This document shows positions 35,501 to 47,500 of a DNA stretch of 64,000 bases, one piece after another. Source of the stretch: Chelydra serpentina (taxonomy: Eukaryota; Chordata; Testudines; Chelydridae). The translations under genes were made by a program, and so were the position numbers. The DNA lies in NCBI GenBank assembly GCA_037349315.1, contig JBAIAC010000040.1, forward strand, positions 13,906,001-13,970,000, read 5' to 3'. The notes beneath the pieces were generated by a model. The model did not search any database. It was not told the origin of the DNA and saw only the letters and a program-made list of their open reading frames with translations. The number at the start of each line of letters is the position of its first letter. Within the stretch, counting starts at the first letter, position 1.

Positions 35501-38500
35501 AAAATTCATTTTAGATAAATCTAACATACTCCAAGCAAGGTAATGCTAAAGCACACAAGGACTATTAGACAAGTCAACAAACTGTTAACATTATTTGTGC
35601 AAACAAAAAGGACTGCCGGTATTTTAGAAATAAAGCCTACTCGGGAAAATCTGACTTTCTGGACTTATGCCCCGAATATTTAAAAGGATGTCTGCCATTG
35701 GGAATTGGAAGAAAAAAGTGAATATAAAACCAATCGGCTGTCAGCAATAAAAAGGACTAACTCCTGAATAGAGGCAACTATATTGATCAATAAACATGAA
35801 TTCATTAAGAACCACTCCCAAAATCATTTCTTTATATTGTTCAGTAATACTCTTCTAGGTTAAGAGACACCTCTCAAACCCTTTTTAAAGCTTCAGCAAA
35901 GAACTGGATCTAAGGGCTTAAATATGTCTTAAATGGTGTAGATGTTCTTGCAAGGATCCTGCTCAGTGGTGACTTTTCACCCATTGTGAATGAGGAGAGC
36001 CATATTAAATATTTTTCATGTGTTGTTGGTCCCAGTCTTGCAAATTGTTCTGCAACGTTGCATTTGTGCATAGCCCCATTGATTTTAATGCAGCTCCATA
36101 GGTAGGCAGAGGTGCCTCTGTGCAAAATAGTTTGCAGGATGGTGGTTGTAGTCAGAAAATTGTCTATGTTAAATGACTTGGGTCCACATCCTGCAAACTC
36201 TGACTCCCACAGTTAAGCTCATGGGTCTGCAGGATATCCTGGTCTGCCCATAATTCTTTCCATATTAATTTTGTTCAGTTTACATTAAAAAGATTTTTCA
36301 CTTTTATTCAGCCTTTAGTCAGTTTTACGGCCCAGACTCAAATATTACATTATCTGGATTGCAAATACTCCAGGGGACTATGTGTATTAAGAAAACCTGT
36401 TTCCACTGAATTGTTTCTGTATGTGTAAATTTTCAATAGATCGTAAAGCTTCATAAAACAAAAGTTTAACAAATCCTAAAGTTCAGGCATAAGTGATTTG
36501 GCAGTATGTTTTAAACTTTTTGCCTCAAGTAAACTATTCATCATCAGTTTGAATAATTTCTACATTTAAATCTTAATAGTCAAGATAGTGCAAGGGACAA
36601 TGAGTTGAAATAGAGAGTAAGGAGATATAAGGTGCCTCCTTACTTCTATATGCTCTTGCTGGGGCCCAGCGTTGGAAGGAAAGCAGCCTTCAAGCAACTT
36701 CTTCTTCCCCTCCACTCATGTGCAGGTGGGCTGGTGCGGGCAACCAAGTAATGGTTGGCTTATCCCTCCAGTGTGCCACCCACTTCAGCTGCACTGGCAC
36801 AGAGGATGAAATAGTCTATGGACATAGACCAATAGCAAACTGGTGTACTAAACCACTGGAGCAAATGGGCAGCCAAGGAGAGAAGTTTAACTCTCTTAAG
36901 TCACAATTCCCGCATGTGTCTGCAACTTACATTTACAATCAGAAATATACAGTCTAACCTTAGCGTAGTGTAAGGGAACAAATATGCTACAATTCTTACT
37001 TTGCTTGTAGCTAAATGGCTGAAACTTAGTTTTTGTAATTGGACTTTTGCTTTAGGTCAATAACTTTAAAAGAAATTAAAATGCATATTACATTATAAGA
37101 GTTTAGTTTTCCATTATGTTTTAATGTTACTACTTGCAGTTTTTTTTTCCTTTTAGCTTCTGGGAGAATATGAATCCCTTGGAAAAGAACATGAAAGAGT
37201 AAAGGTAAGTAGGCATGGATTAATTTTATTTAAAAACTTCTGAGCAAAAATCTTTGTATAGTTTTAATATATTTTTAAAGGAGTGACAGTCCTGGAATGT
37301 CCAGATATCCAACTATAAGTGAGAGGATAATATTTGATATATCACCGTGGCACAGAAATGCATATTAATTGAATATTTTAAGTACGGTATTTAAAAAAGG
37401 ATTACAGGGATGAATCCATATATTTTAACGAATGGCTTCATAGTATGTTTGCAGTGTCATAGAAGGAGGAAGAGCATGGAGTTTAGAGTACATCACATGA
37501 AGAAGGAAATCTTATTGTTTATATGATATTCTAATAATAGGCAACAAGGGGATTGCAAAGTCAAATTGAAGTCTAAGGATTTTGTTTTAACATAACTATC
37601 TTTCAGATAAAAAGGTGTTACACATTGTAATTTTTCAATATAGATGAAGTTACTCATTTTTTCCATTATAAAGTGTCTGCACTTGTTACTTTTTTCTTTG
37701 TGTATTTTATAGGATACATTGAATGCAACTGAAAATAAATTGCTTGATGCAAACACCCAGATTTCTGATTTGAAAAGGTAAAATGTGAAAGCATCGTAGT
37801 ACTATCTTAATAATGTGAATCTAGGTTATAATGCATTTAGCATTAATCCTTGATAATGAAAATTATTGCAGATCTTTAGATCCAGTTGCGATTTGTAAAA
37901 ATTAATGAAGTACCTTTGTATAGACATTGAATAATTTTATGTTACGTTGCACAAATTATAAGAGCCTACTTATTTTACAACACTTTAAACATTTTTTTCC
38001 TCATCAGGACCGCCTCCCAATCTGGAATGAATGGGTTGCATCTCCTCTTTCTGTTGTCACTCAGTTCAGCCAATCCATTGGTCAAGCTTTTCATGCCAGA
38101 GTTCTCTCCTCAAAAGCCCTCATCATCAGCCTACCAGTCTTTGTTCTGGTTTTCAGGAATTTGGATGCTGACGGGAATTTGCTGTTCAAGATTATGGCAC
38201 GTAGGCACACATAAAGGACAGGAAGGTGTTCCATGTATAGATCAGGAATAATACCTCCTATGGCTGTCCCTCCTGCTATCTAGACCTCTCTCCTGGCTGA
38301 TGGAACCGCAATCCATTGAATTTACACTTTCTGGATATGCATCAGGCAGGATGCATGACCATCAAGGGATAAATGTCAGGGCCAAAGTACAGCGAGTATT
38401 GTGCATGGGTACAGACTGCTGGAAGTCTTTGTCTCCTATTTCTCAATGGTTCCCTTGCAAGCCTGCTAAACAGAACATTCAGGGAGGCCGGCAAGAGAAG

Positions 38501-41500
38501 AGGGACTTTACTCTGGGAAAGCTCTAGTATAGGCCCCATAGGATCTCTTTGAGCTGACGTCTCTTGGTGTACGACTTACTGTGTTTCTCTTTTGTGGGTA
38601 TGTGCTGTCATCCCTTCCCTCCCCATGTTCATCTGAGCATCGGGAGTCTCGCTGTTCATAAGTCAGAAAGATCAGGAGAGGTGGGGAAATTACAATTTTT
38701 CATGTACATTTTTGTTTGTGTTTTTCACAGTGTTACTCTTAGGATGGTCACCAGTTTCATCTCCCAGTCAATTCTAGATTTCTTTGCTACTAAGCCATTA
38801 ACCTTCCATTGCTTTGTCTAAAGCCAGTCTAGCCAAAGAGAGAGAATTTGAGACTATTTTGGGTGTTGTCATGGCCCTTTTATATATTTGTATAATTCAC
38901 AGGTTTTTAGGAAGCCAAAATCCTTATTTATTTTGTTCTGAGCCCCCCCCCAAAAAGGGGAAGAACGCCTCCTGCTTGGTTGTAGAGACATCCCAAGCTG
39001 ACATGGTGTCCACCTGTCTAAAAGAAACTTACTGGTCATTTACCTGGCATCTATCTACAATTTGTTGTAGGTATTGTTGTGAAGATTGAGGTGCCTTTGC
39101 CATATTTGTATGGCAATGTTCTGAGAGCAGGAGCCGCGGCAGTTCAGTCTAGTATTTCTTTTGCATTGTCTGTTTCTCTCATCTGGTTCTGTGAACTACT
39201 GGGGCATAGACCATTCCAGATTTGGGGGAACCTTAATGGAAAAGGATATTTTGTTTTTCCTATCTGAAAACTGTATTTCTGTGATGGATCCCAGTGACAC
39301 TTTTCGGGGTTACTTGTGGTGGATCACTACCACCTTACAGCATGAGAGAGCCTTGTCTTTGCCCCCTAGACTTTAGGAAAGCCTCCCCAACTACCAGCTG
39401 TTGGCAACACAAGTCTTCTGCTCTGGGCTCTACAAGCCCCTCTCCCAATGCAGGCTAGGAATTTCACATACACCACTTTGATACACTTGAGTGCCCAACC
39501 CTTAATTGATTGGACACCCACAATCTACACTGATCTGCTGCCTCCATGGAAGCAGTGCACCTCAGTTCACCATTCTCCTTAGCACAAACGACTTACACGT
39601 AAAACCAAACGGAATTTTATTTAACAGAGTTTGAGATAGAGGTTCAAATAGAAGCAAGTATAAAGTTTGGGAATAGAAGGATGCAAGTAAAAGAAATACA
39701 TATACAAAATCTATAGCTTATACTTATTAACAAGTTACTTTCCTGTCTAATACGGTATTTCTCACCAGTGGTCAGTCCTTGCCACGTTTGTCCAGTTCAG
39801 GAAGCTACAATCCACCTTTAATGAGACAACTCCCACTTTTGCTGGCAGAGTATCTCTGCTGTAATAGAACAAATCTTATGCCCTTTCCCCAGGGGATTCC
39901 TTTATTCAGAGACTTTTCCTGGAGTTCTTTTGTCTTTAACTCCTCACGCCTGCACCTGGTCCAGATAGTAACCATAGGGCTGGCTTCACAGATGTCTATT
40001 GTTCCCAATGTTGATTGAGTTACCTCTGAAACCTGCCTCGCCTCATGTGACAAATTCACCAGTTTTGAAACCTAATCTGCATTTTACGTATCTCTTAAAT
40101 TATTTCCCTTACAAAACATCTCACAGTAATCATGACAATCAGCTAGTTCATAGCTTTCAGCAGAGACCACACACAGCCTCTTTGATGAAATATTGAGAAA
40201 TGGTTGGACACAGAGGTAATATACATGCCTGGGCATGTCTGTGTCACAGTCCCCCAATCTAGAAGCCCACCAGGTTTTGGGGTTTTCACTTTAACTCTGA
40301 TTGCAGGTTTAATAGAATTCTTGCTAAGGTTTGGTTAATTGAAGGTGTGGGCTACTTTGGGGGGGGGGGCTGCGGGGTAAAAGGGGATATCTTAAAATGT
40401 GAAAAGTCTGAACAGCAGACTGGGTGAGTTACCTGAGTGACATGTGAGATGAAGATCAGCCCATTCAATCCAGAATGGGGGAGCTCTTTACAGAAATCCA
40501 CCTTTTCAAGGAGGAAAAGAGATTTTTTTTTTTCTTTTGGTGAAGCTAATTTTAAAAAATAGACTTCATTCAGGTAGAACCCATGTAATCTTATTAGTAT
40601 TTTTAAATGGTTTTACACTTGTATGGAATTATTCTACAGCAATCTATTTTTTTCTTGCTCTCCATCCATGTTGTTTAACTTCTGATTTGACAGAGCTTGG
40701 AATCATATACAGTGAAGTATCTTTACATACTGGTTACACTCCTTCCATCTAAACTCCCCCAAGGACATATATTAAAAATCCCTATATTTCAATACTATGT
40801 AAGATCTAACAACACTATCTTAGACTTCTTTTAAACCTCCTTGTAATATGTCTTCATTACTTCTGCATTAGAACAATTTCAAAACTCGAAGCTCAGATCA
40901 AGCAGGTAGAACATGAAAATATGTTGAAACTCCATCATATTACTGAGAGTCATTTAAGAACATCTCATGCCAAGTAAGTGAATATTCTATCGTGAAAAAG
41001 TGGGTGATGTGTTTTATAGAGCAGTTTGTCTGTTTTGGCTAAAAATGGGTTATCTAACGATAGACTGTAGCAATTGAAAGACATGTTACATAATCCAGCA
41101 TATTATATGCCAGGAAATGATTAAAAGATCAAATAAAAAATATTGGCGTCCAGTTTTGCAAGCTTTACATGTACAATCCTTACTCTCATAAGTGGTTTCA
41201 ATTACTTCACTGGGATTACTTAAATGAGTAGGGATTACCCTGGTGAGTAAAGGTACACAGTAGGAAGTATAAGATCTGAACCTGCAATTGACTGTAAAGG
41301 GTCCATGTTATTGTACCTTTAATGCTTTGACTCAGAAAGGTGTATGTGACTTTTTAAATTTTTGTAAAATAAAATTTTACAAATGTCATTTAGATTTATG
41401 TGGAAATTAGAGTGTAAATTTTGCTAGAAGAGGGGCAAAACTGGGGTGTGCCTGCTTTGCTCCTTTGATGTATAAAGCAGGCCTCAAAAGTTTTTACCTT

Positions 41501-44500
41501 CATCCACATTTTTTTTAAATAGTAGAAATATTAGATCATGATTTCCTGTTTGTTTCAATTTAATACTTTTAATTGGTGCTGTGGTGTGCACTGCATGTTA
41601 ATCTAATGGATATGTTTTGAGACTGCCCATTGGTACATTCTGATATAGAAGTACTTCAGAGAACCAAGGTGATCAATGATAGCAGTATTTTCTTTGATCT
41701 CAACATTTTTCTCTTAAGGAACTTCAGAAATGTACCAGTTAGCAACTGAAAGGGACAGTTTCTATTGAGGACTAGTTGAATAGCTAGAAAATAGGGATGC
41801 CTCCAACATAGGAAAAATGGAAAGACTTAAACATTATGAGACAGATTTGCCCCCACTGGTGTAAGGAAGAGGTGGAATTTGCTGAAGCCAATGGAGAACT
41901 GGGGATGAAATCAGGCCTTATAAACTGATAGCACACTTAGAGAGAGCATCATTGCATTTAAACAAACAGCAGGATAGATTAAAAAATTTATTGTTCTTGG
42001 TATTGTGTGAATGATGCGCTGTTATTCTAATTTTTGTGTACTTTTTTAGTGAATCTATATATAAAATCACTTTTTTTTTTGGTATTTCGAATCTGTAATT
42101 TTTCAATTGAAAATAGTTGGTGGCCTCTATATTCATCACTCCTCTGTATCATCAGTTGTGCACTTTCTTTTTAAGAAATATATCGGATGGAACAAAAGAG
42201 AAGTAAAGATTTGGAGGCTTTAAACCAACAGATTCACCTTATGTTCAATTATATTTTAGTTTTGTAAAATTCATTCAAAATTTTTTAGAAGAAGCAAACT
42301 TGGTATCTGGCATTTGAAGTCCGAAAACAAGTGTTTCTGTACAGAAGTATAGATCTGTGGAAAATACTGCCTTCTAAAAATACATTATAAATAATTGCTG
42401 AAATTTGAGAGTGTGTTCTTTTAATTAAAACACTCACTTTTTAAAAAGGTACTTATTTCTCCAAATATTTACAAATTTGTAATTGTGTGTTGGAATGTAA
42501 GGTGCTTTCTCTCTTTGGCTAGTATAAGTGCTATTTGTTTTGTTGTTTTTTTAATTTCAAAACCGAAACGTCAAGCATTTCATAATCCTGAAGCTTTTCA
42601 CTCCAATAGCAAGCTGACAGCTTCTGATGTAAACAGACGGAAGTGGTTGATACCAGGAGCAGAGTATTCAATCTTCACAGGCCAACCTTTAGAAAATCAA
42701 GAGAGCATTATGGATAATAGACTGGAGGAAACCTACATTCCTTCTAGGTAAGATAGCTTCCTGTAACCACCACCCCCCACTCTGATGTAGTGGAGAATCA
42801 GAGCAGTTGTAATCTAAGAAATATCTATGCAATTTCTGATTTTATAAATAAATTCTGAATTTATAAACAGTCTAAAATTGACTGTTCTTGAGTTTTGTGC
42901 TTGTATATATTTACTAAAGTTCTAAAGTATTTATCCATTGCCTGAAGTGCTGTGCATGTTTTGAAAGAACCTACTAATCTAGTGTGAAACCGGCAGGGAC
43001 TTTCTTAGCTCTCAAAGGTCTTTTGGCCCTTGAAGAGCACTAATAGGTATGTCTTGTTCACTGACCAACTGCCATTGTGTTTATGCCCTGTGAAGTGTTC
43101 CACTTCAGTTCCTTGGCTAGCAAAGGAGTTCTCTGTCAGAATTGCACTGGCATGGTTGGTTGCAGCTCTGCTGGTTCTGCAGACCAGTTTTGATGAGGAT
43201 GTCACTCTGTCTTTTTAGTAGTTTGCCTTGTTCCTTGTACATTCCTCAGTCTCTGTCAGGGTATATTTGGTTTTAAGATTTTACAGAGTTGATGACTGAA
43301 AAGTTCTAGCTCACCACACTTCACTCATTTCCACTATTGCTGAGATTTGGGGGCTCACATCCATTCTGTAACTAATATTTAGAAGTCAGAGGTTTCTGGA
43401 TGAAATAAATAACATTATAAGAATTTCCATTTGGATTGTTGTAAGGTGACACAATACTTTGCACGAACAATCTGTAAAATATTAAATTCATTTCTGTGTG
43501 AGTGTAACTCTCGATTGACATTTGGATAGCCTACTTACAGTATAAAATCTTGGTTCCTCATATGCTGCTTTCATATATTATTTAAGGCACCATTCTCCTC
43601 CTGAAAAGGACCCTTCACAAGAAGACTCTTCAACAAATGTAATGGCAAAAAAAGAAAATGAGACACCAGACACACCAATCATGAAAGCCTTTAAAGAACT
43701 TGAAGAGGGAAAAGCATTTAAAAGTTGGGGCACACAGACCGAAAAAGAAGACACTTCAACTAGTAAATTTATTTATATTCTTGGATTTGTCTTGACTTGC
43801 ATCCTCTAAATCACATGTGTTTTTTTGTTTCCCCCCTCCCTTTGTTTCCAAGGATTAGAATTAGACTGGCTCAGGTGACAGGGTAAAAATAGTTAATAGC
43901 TTTGCAAAGAGTCTTTGTGTATCCTAAAACAGTGCTCTGTAGTTTGCTTAACAAAACCTGAAATAATAAAGCTAGCTGACTTGTTTAAAATAGTAGGAAT
44001 GCAAGAAATTCTCTATAGCATCATATTAGTTCATCTAGTTCAGTGTCCTTTCTCTAGCGGAAATTTATATAAACTGAGTATTAATGCAGTTCCTGCTGTC
44101 TTTGCACCCACATTTGTTTTGTTGTGGTGTAACGTCTAAATGTTGGCATGAAAGCTGGCATGTATTATATGACTGAGTAGACTTAATCTCTTCCTGTATG
44201 GTGCTGGAGTTGCAGGTGCTCAGTACCTCTTCACATCAGGCCTTTCTTACTCAGGAGACAAAAATATGGGTTTAGGAGCCTAAATTCAAGTGCCTAGGTT
44301 TGAAAACTTATGTCCTGTTCTAACTCCTGTCTCTCAAGATACTTGTGCTGCCCTGCTTTCTGTCTCCTGTTTCTATTAAGCCTGTGCTATTTCTCACTAG
44401 CTCAGACTTGTCCTGTTTACCTTCTTCTCTTATATATCTGAGCTGCAGAACAGCTCTCCTTATAGGTCAGGTTATCATCTTACTTCAATGAATGTCAAAT

Positions 44501-47500
44501 ATTGCTCAGTTTCTAGTGGGGACAGGACTTAAGCATGTACAGCTGATTAGTGTAACACATACATACTGACATGGGAAACAGCTGAGATGGAACAAGTACA
44601 GGTTTGAGTACAGTAGGTTACATAGGGACTGAGTGAAGGAGAATCCTCAATATCCTGTGTAATATAAATGTTAATTTTTATGTTTGTTTTGTTACAGAAA
44701 CATCAAATCGACGTCAAACTGTTGGATTTAATGAAAGCACTTTTAGTGCCAGTCGGTCCCCAGAGAAATGCAGAGATCAACAAAGACCAAAAAGATATAG
44801 CTCACCTAGTGGGCAGAGGTCATCATCCCTCCCACCTTCAAACAGGAAGGCAAACACTCCAAGTAAGCATTTTTGTGTACAGGATTCTTGTCACTTCAAA
44901 ATGCAATGCATTTAAATAATATAAGGTTGTGTTACAAACAGCTGAAGGTAGGAAATTTAAAAGTTACAATTTTCACACTGTTATAATGGATTTTCTGAAA
45001 AAAGGATTGCGTACATGAGTTACAGAATATGTGAAAGCTGTAACCTTACTATCATTTTGTCAGTGTGTGACACATACTTTATATGATTTGAATGGACAAT
45101 ACTTCATGGAGAACTTTGAAAATAATTCTTTAAGACTTGGGATTAAATTGTATTAAGAAAAACTATTTCAATCGAAAAAGTGTTAGGCACTTAAATCTTT
45201 TCTCCTCTGCAGCAAGAAGAGAAATAATGCTGGCACCAGTGTCCGTGACATACAGCCCAAAACGATCTCCAAGAGAAAACCTGTCTCCAGGATTTAGCCA
45301 CTTGGTTGGCAAAAACGAAAACACAATGACTAGGTATATATTTGTAAATATTAATTTTGGAGCGGGGTTTATTTTCTGATAGTAGTTACACAATTTATGG
45401 GCTTGATCCAGCATACCCATACTTTTGTGAATAGTTCTTACTTATGGCAGTAGTCTTATCACATTTAATGTGAAATACTCATATGAGAGAGGCCTGGTCA
45501 CTTAAGTAAGGGTTTGCATGACTGGGACATGTATCTGAAGTCAAGTTTGCTTTTTGAAATAGAGTAAGAATAACCTTGGATTCCCCCCAGTTAGCATTCA
45601 CCAAGGTGATATGTCAGGTATATCGTATTTGATGGAATAATATTGACAGGGAAAAGACTGTAGAAGCATTGTCCTGTGTCAACACAGAGTAAATCTGGGT
45701 CAGTATGCAGGGATACAAGTGATGCCTTAAAAAATGGGTAAAAGAAAGTAAACACTTTTTTTCATTCCCCCATAGAAACGTGTATGGAGACTAAACTTAC
45801 TACTGAAACAAAGGGTTCTTTTTATAGTACGCTGGATATCCTGCTTGGCAGAGTTTGGCAGAGCTGCAGAGGCAACACTCTGATTCTGGAGGTGGGGTAC
45901 AGGGCAGGTATATGTAAGGAGTAGGAAAAGGAAAGTTCAGTATCACTCTTAAGTGTAACATTAAAGTGCTCTTGAGAATCGGAGTCGGGCCTCTTCCTTT
46001 AGAAAGAAACAGGTTGCATGATTCAAGGCCTTTGATATATGGAAACCAAAGAACCTGAGGGTGGGGTTGTAATTAGGAGAATCCAGAGGGATCACATTTT
46101 CCATTGAAGAGGAAATTGTTTTTAATATGTAAAAGTATAAAATGATAGACAATTTTTTATAATAGGTATTTCTAACAAGTAGTTGTCTCTTCTACACCCT
46201 TCCCCTCATCATTCTGTAGATTCAATATACTTCTGGATGATTTGGAAGCTGCTCCTACCTCTACATTACAACATAGCAATCCAAGAAAACAACTCCAGTT
46301 TCTTTCACTAGATGATATGGAAGGTAATTTGTTAGAATGGGCAGAATTATGATTTTTATTTTTTTTTTATTTTCTTTTCATCCTCTGAAAGGGAACTCTT
46401 TTTTTCTCATAGCTTCCACAACTAGATAAAAGGAATAATGACATTTTTGTAATAAAACTCAATCTTTTATTTTGCAATAAATAAATGCAATAGTAATATT
46501 GCTTGTAGCAATAGAAAATTACCATTATTACAGTAAATATTTTTTATACACACACACAAACGTGCACAAACAATAGAATAACAAAAATAATTCAACTGAA
46601 AAATGAGGGGAAATAAATTTCCTAATTTTTAATTTAGTTAAGAAATGTATATATTACGAGGAACCATGTCATTGTGTGTATTCTATATCCTTAATGAAGG
46701 TTCTGTTACTAAGTGTTGCATACAAATAGTGAAGGGTAATCATAATAATAAAGCTAGTTAATTTAATTATTTTAAATAGTTGGATGAAAACATTTTAACC
46801 ACATTTTCATTAAAATACTGAATGTATGATATCATTTTATATTACATTTAAAATTTTTAATATTCAATCATGTTTTTAATTCTTTATAATATAAAGAGCA
46901 GTCTTAGGCTACGGTGAAATATTTTTCATTACCTATATTAAATATTCTGGTTTAATATTGTAGTAAATTATTTTGTTGTAAATCTGAGATTACTAAAGTC
47001 TCCAGTCATTAACAGCAACTAATCAATATTACATAACTTCTTCCCAAGTTTAGCTTCATCTTGAGAGAATTCTGATAATATCATGAGGCATAATTAAATA
47101 CATTAGTAAGTTTGTAGTGAAAGCCTCAAGAGTGAATTTTTGTGCCTTTGTCTGTTTGTGTCCTACAGAAAAAATAAACAACACTTTCATCTTTTCATAG
47201 GAAGGCAGCATTCAGGTAAAGGCATTGACAGTTGTGTTAAACATAGGTCTTGCACTGAATCTTTGCACACTGGAATGAAGAAAGGAACTGTGGCGTCTGG
47301 TTGGGAAGAGAGGAATATACCACACAAAAATGAACAAAGTATTCCTCCACCAGTAGTACCTTATGATGCTGATTTCAAGTATACATCAAGAATTAAGACG
47401 TTGGCTGAAACTGAGAGACTTTTTGATGAACTCACACAAGAAAAGCAACAGGTAAAACCCATTTTTTCTAAATTTATGAATAAATGCATTTGTATAAGAG

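Noticed and set aside
47140..47200. Extension of MPHOSPH9 exon 22 upstream to the ATG at 47140
   Set aside because: The open frame continues upstream, but a splice acceptor at 47200 restores the human-like junction and phase; the extension would not connect to exon 21.
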